A stretch of 64,000 nt of DNA from Candidatus Doolittlea endobia (GCF_900039485.1 NZ_LN999833.1:558001-622000), one strand, 5' to 3'; counted from the first letter of the stretch, positions 1-10,016 are shown. Program-made: numbers and translations. Notes: a model not told the origin generated them from the sequence alone.

Positions 1-378
1 GATTTTCCCCAGATCAAGGGAATGTTACAAGGGTTTATTGACTTAGTTTTCCGTTGGCATGATCGATATTATTTAGTAGACTATAAATTTAACTGGTTGG
101 GAGAAACGAGTGCCAGTTACACACAATTGACAATGGAGCAGGCTATGGTTGCTCACCGATATGATTTACAATATCAGCTATATACCCTAGCGTTACACCG
201 CTATCTACGTCACCGTCTGGCAGATTATTATTATTCGCGCGATTTCGGCGGCGTGTATTATCTGTTTTTGCGCGGTATTGATGCGACACGGCCGGGAAAT
301 GGCGTTTTTTACTGTCGCCCGGACAGCGCCCTAATCGACGAATTAGATGCCTTATTCACTGGCGCATGCAACCAGTAA
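1..378 (+). CDS. recB: RecB, exodeoxyribonuclease V beta subunit, C-terminal end (partial, runs off left edge)
   Basis: This frame is open from base 1, so it is the 3' end of a gene that begins outside the window. It covers the RecB nuclease domain. GFIDLVF and VDYKFNW match the metal-binding Asp and catalytic Lys of the domain, and YDLQYQLYTLALHRYLRH matches the conserved helix that follows. RecB is the 3'-5' helicase and nuclease subunit of RecBCD, which processes double-strand breaks and loads RecA at Chi. The E. coli protein ends at nearly the same point. In relatives recD follows directly, often overlapping; here nothing resembling recD is seen downstream. The catalytic residues visible are intact, so the gene is probably functional. 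Confidence 0.95.
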   Translation, partial: DFPQIKGMLQGFIDLVFRWHDRYYLVDYKFNWLGETSASYTQLTMEQAMVAHRYDLQYQLYTLALHRYLRHRLADYYYSRDFGGVYYLFLRGIDATRPGNGVFYCRPDSALIDELDALFTGACNQ

Positions 379-675
379 TAGAGAAAGAGCCGGTATTACG
401 TACAAAAGGCCATTAAGGTCATTAAAACCTCAGTATTAGGCTTTGTTTTACTAACAACCTGTCTGAACGTGATTTTTTCAATATACCGAAAAGCTTTGAA
501 GTTCATGCCTGCTACTTTTATGTAGCATCCCTGTATCCAGAACCATGTATTAGATGGCATCGGTGAAAAATGAAGCTAGAATGTTTTGAGCACAACCTTT
601 AAATATATAGCGTCGCTAATACTAAATAGTCATTGACTCCCATCGCCGTCTATGATCCCTATTGTAGGCGATCAC
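379..675. other. Gene-free stretch in the expected recD position
   Basis: No reading frame resembling RecD or any other protein is visible. Around 595-640 there is a degenerate match to the dispersed repeat described at 9370-9420: both share TATATAGCG, followed some 15-25 bases later by AATRGYYATT. Confidence 0.5.
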
Positions 676-1968
676 TTAACCGATATGTGTTAAGCCTTTC
701 ATATATGGCTGCAGTACTGCCGGTATGGCAATGTGCCCATTAGCAATCTGATGGTTTTCTAACACCGCTACCAGCGTACGGCCAACCGCTAGACCGGAAC
801 CGTTGAGTGTATGTACGAGTTGCGGTTTTTTGTCCGTCCGACTACGATAACGTGCCTGCATCCGCCGCGCCTGAAAATCACCGATATTAGAGCATGAGGA
901 GATTTCACGATAGGTCTTTTGGGATGGTAGCCATACTTCTAAATCGAAAGTTTTACAAGAGGCGAAACCTAAGTCAGCAGTACACAGTAACACTTTTCGA
1001 TACGGTAATTGCAGCAATTGCAGCACTTTTTCGGCATGGCTGGTCATTTCTTCCAGCGCCTGCATCGACTGTGCCGGGTGCACTATCTGCACCATCTCCA
1101 CTTTATCAAATTGGTGCATACGAATAAGCCCGCGGGTGTCGCGTCCGTAAGAGCCGGCCTCGGATCGGAAACATGGCGTGTGAGCGGTCATCTTCATCGG
1201 CAACGCATCTTCATCGATAATTTTATCACACATCAAATTGGTCAGAGGTACTTCTGCGGACGGAATTAACGCATAAGAACTAGTGTTCGTTACCTCGCTC
1301 AGGGGATGAGTATGGAATAGATCTTCTGCAAATTTAGGTAACTGCCCTGTACCATACAGGGAAGTATGGTTAACTAAGTAAGGTAAATAATACTCCACAT
1401 AGCCGTGCTGTTCGGTATGCAAATCTAGCATGAACTGAGTTAACGCGCGGTGCAGACGAGCTATCTGACCACGCATTACCACAAAGCGTGCTCCGGTCAG
1501 CTTGACTGCCGCAGCAAAATCGAGTCCGCCAGAGAATTCACCGAGCTCCACATGATCACGGATGGGCAAATCGTACTGCCGTGGTTCACCCCAACGTGAA
1601 ACTTCCAGATTATCGTTTTCATCCTGCCCGTCAGGCACTTCATCGTCGGGTATATTTGGCAGAGAAAGTACATAATCTCGAATATCATTCTTGATGATGC
1701 CTAATTCGATTTTAGCGGCGCTTAAGCGTTCACCTAACTGACTAGCTTTTTTGCGCATCTGTCCAATGTCTCCACCGAGAGATTTTACAGCTCCGATCGT
1801 TTTAGAGCAGGTATTGCGTTCAGCTTGCAAGTTTTCGGTTTCTACTTGAAGTGCTTTGCGACGCTTTTCCTGTTGGAGCAATAATGCCACATCTAGTGTA
1901 AATTTTCTGCGAGCTAACTTTTCAGCGACTGCGTTGCACTCGTTACGCAGTAGATTAAGATCGAGCAT
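676..1968 (-). CDS. serS: Seryl-tRNA synthetase
   Basis: Class II synthetase that charges tRNA-Ser (and tRNA-Sec where present) in the cytoplasm. From the chosen start the protein is 430 residues, the same as E. coli SerRS. The N-terminal 110 residues form the tRNA-binding coiled-coil arm ([10 protein letters not shown] onward, rich in K, E, L and Q). The catalytic domain shows motif 2 as [17 protein letters not shown] and motif 3 as [16 protein letters not shown]. An upstream in-frame ATG would add 20 unrelated residues; the ATG at 1968 matches the family start and has an AGGA ribosome-binding site. In E. coli the order is lolA-rarA-serS. Here lolA and serS remain on one strand and rarA is gone. 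Essential and clearly intact. Confidence 0.97.
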   Translation of the reverse strand: MLDLNLLRNECNAVAEKLARRKFTLDVALLLQQEKRRKALQVETENLQAERNTCSKTIGAVKSLGGDIGQMRKKASQLGERLSAAKIELGIIKNDIRDYVLSLPNIPDDEVPDGQDENDNLEVSRWGEPRQYDLPIRDHVELGEFSGGLDFAAAVKLTGARFVVMRGQIARLHRALTQFMLDLHTEQHGYVEYYLPYLVNHTSLYGTGQLPKFAEDLFHTHPLSEVTNTSSYALIPSAEVPLTNLMCDKIIDEDALPMKMTAHTPCFRSEAGSYGRDTRGLIRMHQFDKVEMVQIVHPAQSMQALEEMTSHAEKVLQLLQLPYRKVLLCTADLGFASCKTFDLEVWLPSQKTYREISSCSNIGDFQARRMQARYRSRTDKKPQLVHTLNGSGLAVGRTLVAVLENHQIANGHIAIPAVLQPYMKGLTHIG

Positions 1969-2341
1969 GCTAATCCTGTGATTATTTTCTGCACGTTTAC
2001 AACCTAGCGGCACTCTAGGTGAAGCCACATCATGAATTCAAAACACTAACCTTACCGTAAGATTTTGGTGATCGGTAGAGTTTCTAGCTATTCTATCCAT
2101 TATAGCCTAGTTGATCATCAAGCAAATAGCTTGAGTTGTCAAACTCTGCAACAAATAGACCCTGGCACAAACTCAATTTAAAAGAAGAGCGCTCGGTTTT
2201 GACCCCAATCAAAAGGTGAAATCATATTCTCTTTATGGCTTCTCGGTATAGTACTAAAGTATAGAGCTAAAGTGTTGACGGATGCATATGCGTTGCCAGA
2301 AGTTGAAATGCATTTTGGAAAAGTCCAGAATGCCAGTATCT
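1969..2341. other. Gene-free stretch in the expected rarA position
   Basis: It separates lolA from serS, where relatives carry the recombination factor gene rarA. I see only short frames broken by many stops, and I could not recognise a specific rarA segment. It probably carries the serS promoter and worn-down rarA sequence. Confidence 0.4.
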
Positions 2342-2953
2342 TCACTGGCGTTGGTCGTCTAACGTCACGCCCTTCGGTAAGATAAAATAGAATTTGGCGC
2401 TGTCCACTTGGCCGTTCTTCTGGTTTTTTAGGTAATAAGTACTGCGCTTTCCATCCTGCTCTACAGCGGTAAATCCGGTAATAATGCCATTACCGGCGAC
2501 ATTAATCATAATCTGTTTTAGATTATCGTTATCTTCTTTCGGCAATAGAGTAAAACTGTCACCATGCTGTTTCACATTATACCGACCCCAGTCGGCGGCG
2601 CTGTTGCGGGTGATTAGCATGAATGGCGTGTTTTCGGTTACGTTATTTAGCCAATTAGCAGTCGCCTGTTCAACAAAAGAATTATAAAACCAAAGAGTTT
2701 TACCATCAGACACTAGCACATTTTCATCCGGCGCGATCATATGCCAATTAAATAGATTCGGCCGTTTTACCCATAGTTCACCTTCGCTTTCTTGCACCGC
2801 GTCGCCTTCTACTCCGCTTACACGCTGAGTGAAGCTAGCATGGAAACTGTTGACCTGATTCAAACGACTTTGCAACACACCGGCATCGTCGGCAAACGCC
2901 GATGTCGCCAACACGGCGGTGAATAAACAAACGGTTATTAACCGTTGTTTCAT
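2342..2953 (-). CDS. lolA: LolA, periplasmic lipoprotein carrier
   Basis: LolA receives lipoproteins from the LolCDE ABC transporter and ferries them across the periplasm to LolB. From the ATG at 2953 the protein is 203 residues, as in E. coli. It has a Sec signal peptide ([14 protein letters not shown], cleaved after SAFA) and the mature fold beginning [21 protein letters not shown] longer frame with 11 extra residues is rejected because the AAGGAG site sits just upstream of the internal ATG and the signal peptide begins there. The partner permease gene lolE is present at the right edge of the window, so the Lol pathway appears to be kept. Confidence 0.96.
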   Translation of the reverse strand: MKQRLITVCLFTAVLATSAFADDAGVLQSRLNQVNSFHASFTQRVSGVEGDAVQESEGELWVKRPNLFNWHMIAPDENVLVSDGKTLWFYNSFVEQATANWLNNVTENTPFMLITRNSAADWGRYNVKQHGDSFTLLPKEDNDNLKQIMINVAGNGIITGFTAVEQDGKRSTYYLKNQKNGQVDSAKFYFILPKGVTLDDQRQ

Positions 2954-3641
2954 TCTTGCACTCCTTGAGAAAATAAATCCACGCACGCCTGCCTGAGGCG
3001 TAAATAATTAACCTTTACCAAAGCCAGCTTCTTGCCGATGTCGGTCGGCAGCGCCGTTCTTGCCTTCCTTTGTTGCTCTGAACTTATTTAATCATCGATC
3101 ACTGCATGCACCTTATCGCACATAGCTGTTTTTCTGCACGAAGCTATACAGGAGAACTATGTCCCGTTACTAGTTACTTAAACACGCTCTTGTTCTCTAT
3201 GCTCAAGGTCTGCTAGCCAGATGGGTAATTCAAATGCCCGACGGTGGTAGAGAACGCAGCACGTATTGTCGCGTTTATTGCGCAATGTTCTTTCAAAACA
3301 AGAAGAGTACAACATAGGCAATAGATCTGAGAATAGATTATTATCAGAAAATCTGAGTAAGAGCACATTTAATATCCACTACCCTATATAACAATCGTAT
3401 GTTTAAAATTTAAATATAACCACATATTAGCGTGATAAACCTTTTGTCTAAAAACAAGAACAATCAATATCTATTTAACTTAATGTAAAAGACTATCTAC
3501 AAAGATTCACCATAACTGTAGTGAAACGAAAATCTTAAAAAATTGATGCGTTAAGCAACTGGATCCTATGAACTGCAAATGGTTTTAAGACTATTTTAAA
3601 AATTATTTTCGCACGCTTGCGACGGCATAGACAAAAGAATA
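2954..3641. other. Gene-free stretch between lolA and tRNA-fMet
   Basis: In relatives ftsK precedes lolA; no FtsK-like segment can be recognised here. A 62-codon minus-strand frame at 3178-3366 has no family resemblance. The stretch also spans a rearrangement point, because the next genes (metY-type tRNA, leuU, secG) come from a different ancestral neighbourhood. Confidence 0.4.
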
Positions 3642-3718
<77 letters not shown>

Positions 3719-3768
3719 CCTGAAAATGGAACGATAAGAAACCCCTAACAGCAAGTTGCCTCCGGGAT

Positions 3769-3855
3769 TGGTACCGAGGACGGGACTTGAACCCGTAAGT
3801 CCAATTGGACACTACCACCTCAAGGTAGCGTGTCTACCAGTTCCACCACCTCGGC
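3769..3855 (-). tRNA. leuU: tRNA-Leu (anticodon GAG)
   Basis: An 87-base class II tRNA with a long variable arm. The 5' strand is GCCGAGG, the anticodon stem-loop is CTACCTTGAGGTGGTAG with anticodon GAG, the T-arm is GGGTTCAAGTCCC, and CCA is encoded. It corresponds to E. coli leuU in sequence and position, directly after secG. It reads CUU and CUC leucine codons. Confidence 0.95.
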
Positions 3856-3907
3856 ACTTGCTATCAAATCTTATGCTTTGATCGTTGTCCTGTTTGGCAG
3901 GCAACGT

Positions 3908-4201
3908 TTACTGCGGAATATCACTACCCTGTTTTGCTAACGCTTTATCCGTTTGACCGTCTTTCTGACAATGATTACTGCTCAGATTACTCATCACCAG
4001 GCTGAGTACAAAAAACACCGTTGCTAGTATGGTTGTCAGACGAGTTACAAAATTACTGGAATTACCTGAACTGAACAGGGCGCTAAAAGCACCTGAACCG
4101 AAAGAGGCTCCCATATCAGTGCTTCTATCTTGTTGGTGCAAGATCAACGCAACTAAACAGACTGCTACTAACAGAAATATGACTAATAAAGCTTGGTACA
4201 T
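3908..4201 (-). CDS. secG: SecG, protein translocase subunit
   Basis: Small inner-membrane subunit of the SecYEG channel. The 97-residue protein has two hydrophobic segments (about 1-22 and 52-72) around a polar loop containing DMGASFGSGAF, the signature stretch of SecG. It ends in SDIPQ, like the SDIPN end of E. coli SecG, but is 13 residues shorter in the low-complexity tail. The ribosome-binding site (AAGGG about 10 bases before the ATG) is modest. glmM, which precedes secG in relatives, is not seen upstream. Confidence 0.93.
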   Translation of the reverse strand: MYQALLVIFLLVAVCLVALILHQQDRSTDMGASFGSGAFSALFSSGNSSNFVTRLTTILATVFFVLSLVMSNLSSNHCQKDGQTDKALAKQGSDIPQ

Positions 4202-4807
4202 AACATTTCAATACCCTTGCGGTAACCATTGCATATTGTCTCAGATCCAATATAGCACATGAGACATCGACCGAAACTGGTTTGAATGTTAACTAAAGCG
4301 CCTCTCATGTGCAAGGATATTTTATAACTAATTGATTGTTTGCAGGAAAATTGCAAGTACCGCTTACCACTTAGATATCGCTGCAGGTCGGCGATACCGA
4401 TCAACACTACAGCAAATGTCAATACTCAATTAATAAATAAGGATTTACATATCAGAGAAATGAATCAGTGCTTTCAGATTACATTTTGATAATTTCTTAT
4501 ATTTAGCAAGATAAATAGAGTAACTAAGCTGAATTTTTACAACGGTGATTTTGCAGAGATCAATACAATAATGCTCTTTGTGTTTTCACAGTAAAATTAT
4601 AACCTGTATCCCTTGTTCTTCAACAGAATGTAAGAGGCATCATGATAAAGCACGCTAAGTGTTCCGTTAAACATACTTAAGATGCTCTTAATCGCACGTT
4701 ACTGCGACTGTTTGAATCAGTACATATACACTGAAGCAACGTTACCAGGTCAACTTTTTAGAAACAGCGGCGGAAACTATCGTTCATAGCATGTTTTTGC
4801 CACAACA
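4202..4807. other. Gene-free stretch between bamD and secG
   Basis: I see no reading frame of family type on either strand. The bases next to 4202 must hold the secG promoter. The rest reads as worn-down DNA. Confidence 0.4.
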
Positions 4808-5539
4808 TTAGGCCGGATTTGCCGTTTTGATTTTCGACACTTTATCCGCCTGGCCAATCAATTGCAATTTCCGGTAGGCTTTTTCCATATAGAGCAACGC
4901 TTGGCGCGTCGCTTGTGTGTCGGGGAAGTCACGCAGCATTTTCTCCACTCGATTAGCCACCGCGACATAAGCGCCGCGTTTGTCGTAGTATTTCACCACG
5001 GATAATTCATGCTTAGCTAGACGATTTTTGAGATACACTAGACGTTTAATGGCATCTATGATATAGTTACTTTTTGGGTAGGCTCGAATTAATTCTATGA
5101 AATCATGAAATGCCGTGCAGGCACGTTCTGGACTGCGATCGGAACGGTCAACGCCAAAAAATCCTTGCAGTGCGTTGTCATCTAGCGACATATTAATCAA
5201 ACCCCGCATGTAAAGAACATAATCGATATTCGGATGATCTGGATTCAGCTTCAGAAAACGATCGATAGAGGCTTGCGCCAGTTGTAGATCGGTAGATCTG
5301 TAATAAGCAAAAATCAAGTCAAGCTGAACTTGCTGCGCGTAGAAACTAAACGGATAACGGCTGTCCAGTGCTTCAAGCTCCTTAATTGCGCTATTGTAAT
5401 TACCGTCCTGCAATTTTTGCTGTGCAGCACCATAGATCTCACAAAGGGAATTGTTGAGAACGACATCTTTTTTATTAACACAACCCGTTAGCACTAGGCC
5501 AAGTGTGGCGCAAATGACCAGATCTTTCATGCTCGTCAT
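4808..5539 (-). CDS. bamD: BamD, outer-membrane assembly lipoprotein
   Basis: Essential lipoprotein of the BAM complex that inserts beta-barrel proteins into the outer membrane. The 243-residue protein starts with a lipoprotein signal peptide and lipobox LTGC (Cys20). TPR-like helical repeats follow, with conserved stretches such as [15 protein letters not shown] and [15 protein letters not shown]. The start fits E. coli BamD (MTRMKYL), and an AAGGATAAG site lies upstream. It is divergent from rluD, as in E. coli. The C-terminus is very slightly shorter. No sign of damage. Confidence 0.96.
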   Translation of the reverse strand: MTSMKDLVICATLGLVLTGCVNKKDVVLNNSLCEIYGAAQQKLQDGNYNSAIKELEALDSRYPFSFYAQQVQLDLIFAYYRSTDLQLAQASIDRFLKLNPDHPNIDYVLYMRGLINMSLDDNALQGFFGVDRSDRSPERACTAFHDFIELIRAYPKSNYIIDAIKRLVYLKNRLAKHELSVVKYYDKRGAYVAVANRVEKMLRDFPDTQATRQALLYMEKAYRKLQLIGQADKVSKIKTANPA

Positions 5540-5663
5540 AACGTTTTGCTTATCCTTGGAGGGATAGACTATCCCTTTAGCTCCTGAATGATACTACCTA
5601 CAATAGAGTGCTGTTTTAAACGGCATTGCCGTAAAAACTTCACCTTAACGAAAATATCTTATT

Positions 5664-6638
5664 ATGGCACAGTATCAATACCTCACTGCAACTGTGAACA
5701 CATCACCACTTGGGCGATCTTTAATGCAGGTTTTGTCAGACTTGTTCCCTGATTATTCGCGATCGCAAATAAAAACCTGGATCCTTAACGGCTTGGTAAG
5801 AGTGAATGGACAGGTTACGGCAGTCCCCAAAGAAAAAATACTTGGTAGTATATCTGTTGAAATACAATTACGTATCGAAGAATCTCCGCGTTTAGAAGCA
5901 CAATCTATACCGCTAGATATTGTTTATGAAGATAACGATATTCTCGTCATTAATAAACCGCGTGATCTGGTCGTGCATCCCGGAGCTGGTAATTTTAATG
6001 GCACTGTGTTAAATGCGCTGCTGCACTATTTTCCGCCTATTGTAGATGTTCCACGTGCAGGCATCGTGCATCGTTTAGATAAAGACACAACCGGCCTAAT
6101 GGTGGTGGCTAAGACCGTGCTGGCGTATACACGTTTAGTGCAAGCGCTACAGGTGCGGGAGATTACCCGTGAATACGAGGCAGTTGCTATCGGTACCATG
6201 ACAGCTGGAGGCACAATAAAACAGCCGACTGCGCGCCACGCTATTAAGCGGAAGCACATAACGGTGCATCCGATGGGCAAGTTGGCAGTGACCCATTATC
6301 GTGTAATGGAACGCTTCCGAGCTCATACTCGCCTGAGATTGCGTTTAGAAACCGGACGAACGCATCAGATTCGCGTGCATATGGCGCATATCAAGCATCC
6401 GCTTGTGGGCGATCCGCTCTATGGCGGCCGCACGCGACCCTCAAAGAGAGCTTCTGACGAATTCAATGAACTACTGTGCAATTTTAATCGCCAAGCGCTG
6501 CATGCCACTCTCCTTCGACTATGTCATCCCATTACATTGATTAAGATGGAATGGCATGCACCGTTACCGCAGGATATGGTTACGCTGATAGCAGCGCTAC
6601 AAGTTGATGCAAAACTATTCAAAGATAGCGCGAATTAG
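5664..6638 (+). CDS. rluD: RluD, 23S rRNA pseudouridine synthase
   Basis: Converts uridines 1911, 1915 and 1917 (E. coli numbering) in helix 69 of 23S rRNA to pseudouridine. The protein is 324 residues. An S4 RNA-binding domain occupies about residues 18-80. The catalytic motif HRLDKDTTG places the active-site Asp at residue 139, as in E. coli. The motif RLRLETGRTHQIRVHM follows in the second half. It is divergent from bamD, the ancestral arrangement. The expected downstream genes yfiH and clpB are missing. Confidence 0.96.
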   Translation: MAQYQYLTATVNTSPLGRSLMQVLSDLFPDYSRSQIKTWILNGLVRVNGQVTAVPKEKILGSISVEIQLRIEESPRLEAQSIPLDIVYEDNDILVINKPRDLVVHPGAGNFNGTVLNALLHYFPPIVDVPRAGIVHRLDKDTTGLMVVAKTVLAYTRLVQALQVREITREYEAVAIGTMTAGGTIKQPTARHAIKRKHITVHPMGKLAVTHYRVMERFRAHTRLRLRLETGRTHQIRVHMAHIKHPLVGDPLYGGRTRPSKRASDEFNELLCNFNRQALHATLLRLCHPITLIKMEWHAPLPQDMVTLIAALQVDAKLFKDSAN

Positions 6639-6980
6639 CAATAAACGATTTGTTCTTTCCGATTAAATCCTGGCTTGCAGCATAACCTGATAGAGTGGTA
6701 CGAATCGCGAATTTTAACATGCGCTAAATGTAAACAATCATGTTAATGGTAATCAGGAGGTTGTATCGTTGCTAGCTACGCTGTTTAATCAAGGCGCTTG
6801 ATGTAATTGCGCTTGGATAATATTTTGCCGCCATCACTGATTAGTGATACGTAGTGATCCACTCATTGGCACCCAAAAAGGTCTGCGCCGTTATTACTAA
6901 CGATGCAGTCTCTGCAGTACATATCTAGGGTGTATATTCTCTCCTGGCTGGGACGGCTAAGCAGTCATGAACCGCTCTTG
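6639..6980. other. Gene-free stretch after rluD
   Basis: A good ribosome-binding-like CAGGAGG lies near 6757 but is followed by no usable frame. This is probably the lost 5' end of the serC pseudogene that becomes readable from about 6981. Confidence 0.35.
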
Positions 6981-7740
6981 ACGCGAACACGTGCGCAATT
7001 CGCCGTGATACCGCTGGGCCTTCTAGGAGAAGGCTACCCGTGCTGATTATATCAATACTGGTTATTTTTGAGCACAGTGCTATAAAGGAAGTGCAAAAAA
7101 TATTGCAATCCGTAAGTGATAAATGTCACTACTGAAATTAACGGTTTATGCGCGATTAAACCGATGTGCGACTGTGCATTATCAACCGATAGCGTTTATT
7201 TACATTATTGTCAAAACGAAACTATATTGATGGTATAGTCATCAATGAACCGCCGGATTTCGGTGACAGAATAGTAGTGGCAGATTTCTCTTCTTATTAT
7301 TTTGTCGCACCAGCTGGATGTCAGTCGATTTAGAGTAATTTATGCAGGAGTGCAAAAATATCGAGCTGGCCGAGCTAACCGTAGTCATCGTGCGCGAAGA
7401 TCTGCTTGACCACGTGAGAACAGCGCCGCCATCCATTCTGGACTACAGTATGTTAACCGAAATATGCCGCCTACATTCGCCTGGTATCTATCTGAACTGA
7501 TGCTCAGATGGTTGAAAGCTCAGGCCGGGCCTGTGGAAATGGATAAATGAAATCAGGCAAAAATGCCTTTGCTGTGTCGCAGCATTAATGAGAATGATTT
7601 TTATTACAAATAGGCACTGGTGGATTATACTCGACTTTGCCGTCGCCATGGGTAGCGTTTTCCGTACTTCCGTCGAACCAACGCGGTGGCACTTATCGGA
7701 TTGGCTATTGTGTTGAGCAACTGTGTTGAGCAACGACCGA
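6981..7740 (+). pseudogene. serC: serC remnant, phosphoserine aminotransferase
   Basis: Pieces of SerC can be followed in order across several frames. They are RAQFAVIPLGLLGEG, then ADYINTGYF, INEPPDFGDRIVVADFSS, LDVSRFRVIYAGVQK, LTVVIVREDLL with [10 protein letters not shown], and [20 protein letters not shown]. These match the central and C-terminal part of E. coli SerC, including the region around the PLP lysine (normally AGAQKNIG). The frame is broken by at least four indels and several internal stops. SerC works in serine and pyridoxal-phosphate synthesis; neither aroA nor another operon partner is readable downstream. The 5' end is too worn to place. Confidence 0.85.
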
Positions 7741-8525
7741 TCTTATCGGTCGTTAATAGCGCATTAGTTTTTTGTTATAAAATAAAATTAAATAAAATAC
7801 GGGCAAGGTTTAATTACTTACTTCTTGATAAAAAACCAAATGTGGCGTCACCATGAATGAATGATGGTTAAACTTCTTTTATACAGAACAGACTTTTGAC
7901 GTCATCAAAATAAACGTTCCCGTATCTAGGGAGGGTTTTCGGCGCACAGACGTGCATGAGATCTAATCAAACCTATCCATTGTCACCGTTAGATTGCAGC
8001 AAAATTTCCGTTTTATAAACATCCACTTGCGTCCAGTTGTATTTAAACTGAGCCTGCATCTGTGCAGGCTCACACTGCTATACAGGCGAGGGACCAAGAT
8101 GGTCGGCGTATTGCGCACGCAGACCAGTAGTCATTAAAAAATTTTCCGAAGACTCTTAAGTGGGTCTCGCTGACTAAACTCACGCCTGTACCGTGTTGTA
8201 CATCGAAGTCAATTAAGCACTAGTAAAACAAATTTACGCAAATAGTCATAATTCTTGCTGAGGTTATTGTTCAGTGTCTACGCACCTGGATTTTTCAGCT
8301 ATTAGCAGTAATAGGGCTAATCTGAAATAATAAACAAAAACAGTTGGAACAGGACTTATCATTCTTCCAATTAGTGGTTGGAACCAGCGCAGTTGGTTTA
8401 CAAGAAATAAAAAGACGCATGCAACAGCGAGAACCTCGAACGCCAAAGTTACCCCCTACTGACATAAGCCAAAGGGGGGAACTTGGATGCCATCCATCAG
8501 TCAAAGAACCATGCAGTAATCTGGA
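7741..8525. other. Gene-free stretch with hairpins between serC remnant and cspC
   Basis: aroA normally follows serC, but I could not find a recognisable piece. There is a perfect 9-bp hairpin at 8050-8071 (GAGCCTGCA, 4-base loop, TGCAGGCTC) without a T run. A longer imperfect inverted repeat lies at 8448-8487 (AAGTTACCCCC against GGGGGGAACTT), just past the end of cspC, and could serve as its terminator. Confidence 0.4.
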
Positions 8526-8735
8526 TTACAAAGCAATTACGTTAACTGCTGAAGGGCCTTTCTGGCCATCCTGGATTTCAAATTCAACATTCTGACCTTC
8601 AGTTAGTGTTTTGAAACCATTACCCTGAATAGCAGAAAAGTGAACAAACACATCTTTGCTGCCATCAGCCGGAGTGATGAAACCAAAACCTTTAGACTCA
8701 TTGAACCACTTCACTTGACCTTTAATCTTTGCCAT
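8526..8735 (-). CDS. cspC: Cold-shock-domain protein CspC
   Basis: A 69-residue single-domain RNA chaperone. RNP1 (SKGFGFI) and RNP2 (VFVHF) are intact. The sequence is nearly identical to E. coli CspC and differs from CspE at the diagnostic positions ([19 protein letters not shown]). The true start is the ATG at 8735, preceded by AAGGAAA. A frame that extends 15 residues further upstream is spurious, as it runs through the leader and the end of yobF. In E. coli cspC is the second gene of a yobF-cspC operon, and the first gene is still visible here as a broken copy. Confidence 0.96.
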   Translation of the reverse strand: MAKIKGQVKWFNESKGFGFITPADGSKDVFVHFSAIQGNGFKTLTEGQNVEFEIQDGQKGPSAVNVIAL

Positions 8736-8758
8736 CTTGCATATTTCCTTGAGAGTGT

Positions 8759-8894
8759 TTAAATCGCCTTTGAGCGACACAGAGACAAACTGGAGTCGTT
8801 ACTGCTTGAGGCACTAAGATAAAGATCGGCAGAGAAGCGGTGTGCAATCGAAATTGTTTACACGCAAAACTTCTTTACTGAAAATGCCACTCAT
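8759..8894 (-). pseudogene. yobF: yobF, small stress protein gene, frameshifted
   Basis: YobF is a 47-residue protein of poorly known function, induced by stress and encoded just before cspC. An ATG at 8894 opens MSGIFSKEVL, matching the E. coli start MCGIFSKEVL. The second half, [14 protein letters not shown] and then [11 protein letters not shown], matches the E. coli C-terminal half (RFSAEPYIGASCSN and so on) but lies in another frame. The segment between the two halves is one base too long, and an in-frame TAA precedes the second half in its own frame, so no other start rescues it. Either the gene is dead or it needs a frameshift for expression. Confidence 0.75.
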
Positions 8895-9912
8895 ATACAG
8901 AACTGTACCTCGTTTTAATCAATTATGTTATCACATATTCTGTAAACAATGGCAAGCCATTTTTAATCAGGACCGAATATGCCACATAATTAAAGTATTT
9001 GGATGCCGCAGCAATGAAGTGCAGGAGTCTCTCATTTGAGACTAGGTTATAGTGTTACGACCTACCGTTCTGTCGGTTAAGTATGTTTTTTACTACATGT
9101 CTGGTTGTGTACAACAAGTCCTTATCAACGGCATACAGCAGTCATTAAAAATATAAGCATAGAAAATTTTATGCGATCATAAGCATAAACAGGCAACAAG
9201 GATTGTTTTTATTGGCATTAGATCTGATGCTATCGGCATCCTGCTTTAGGGTAATTGCTTTAAAATTTACTAGAACAGTACTGAGGCTAATACGTCATTC
9301 AGAACCATTCATTGCCATATCAACGAGAGTCTAGTAGATAGTGAAATGAAGCAGGAACGTTCGTAACCACAATTTTAATATATAGCGTTGAGCTCTCGAT
9401 GCTGAATGGCTATTACATCGAACACCATCACCTTCACTAAGCGCATCACATCAACCTTTGCTATATTTAAAAAAACAAGAAGATAAAATCAATAAATTTA
9501 AGTCATAATTAATTAATGTGTGATCTACCAATAAATCTGAGTCATTACCAACTTTTCATCTAATATTGAAATACTGATCTATTACAGCAGGTGAACGATA
9601 GTCTACAATCTATGGCTATATTTTTGAAGCCGAAATGTACAGATACTACAAAAGTGTTAACACAAAATTAAAAACAATGCGTGACAAAATCATTGGATGA
9701 TATATGACTGTACACTCTTATTAGTAAATATTAAGTCACTATCCACGTATATTGTAAGTTTGATTATATCGCTTATCATACTGATAAGGTTTGATAAGTT
9801 GTGTACGTTGGTATGTTCGTCTTGTGATGATAGTCCAGATTGGAGAGAACACATCATCAGATGATGTACTTTATGCTGATCATATCACTTGTCACTTTTT
9901 CTAAAAAGTTAC
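8895..9912. other. Long gene-free stretch upstream of recA
   Basis: pncC and other genes that precede recA in relatives are not recognisable. The stretch contains the most complete copy of a degenerate dispersed repeat (about 9370-9740, described separately) and a short inverted repeat AGTCTC-TCATTT-GAGACT near 9025. Confidence 0.45.
9370..9740. repeat. Degenerate dispersed repeat, most complete copy
   Basis: Three modules here recur elsewhere in the window. Module A (about 9375-9415; TATATAGCG and GATGCTGAATGGCTATTACA) recurs at 595-640 and 59485-59510. Module B (9478-9509; AGAAGATAAAATCAATAAAT and on to TTAAGTCATAAT) recurs at 11296-11331, 26466-26498 and more weakly at 45750-45780. Module C (about 9671-9740; TGACAAAAT, then TATATGACT, then TAAATATTAAGTC) recurs at 11401-11440, 17041-17097 and 17850-17882. 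Only the non-coding tracts carry it. It may be the relic of a mobile element or of a shared repeat; no transposase can be read. Confidence 0.5.
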
Positions 9913-9940
9913 TTGATACTGTACAATAATACAGTATAAT
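9913..9940 (+). promoter_or_regulatory. recA promoter
   Basis: TTGATA (9913-9918) and TATAAT (9935-9940) are separated by 16 bases. This is the same layout as the E. coli recA promoter, with the LexA operator lying in the spacer. It ends 76 bases before the recA start codon. Confidence 0.85.
9917..9936. promoter_or_regulatory. LexA (SOS) operator in the recA promoter
   Basis: TACTGTACAATAATACAGTA fits the LexA consensus CTG-N10-CAG with matching outer bases. It overlaps the promoter spacer exactly as in E. coli. Survival of a near-perfect operator in a genome this decayed suggests that LexA control of recA is still active; lexA itself is not in the window. Confidence 0.88.
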
Positions 9941-10016
9941 TAGCACTCGATATCGCTGATATATATTATTTGGCGCAAAAGGGGGCAGTGTCGCTTCCAG
10001 CTCGATGGGAGTTAGA

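Noticed and set aside
3178-3366. 62-codon minus-strand frame before lolA as a possible ftsK remnant
   Set aside because: The translation shows no FtsK motif, and composition alone is not evidence.
8050-8071. Perfect hairpin as a rho-independent terminator
   Set aside because: No T run follows and no intact gene lies upstream; it is noted only as a hairpin in the gap entry.
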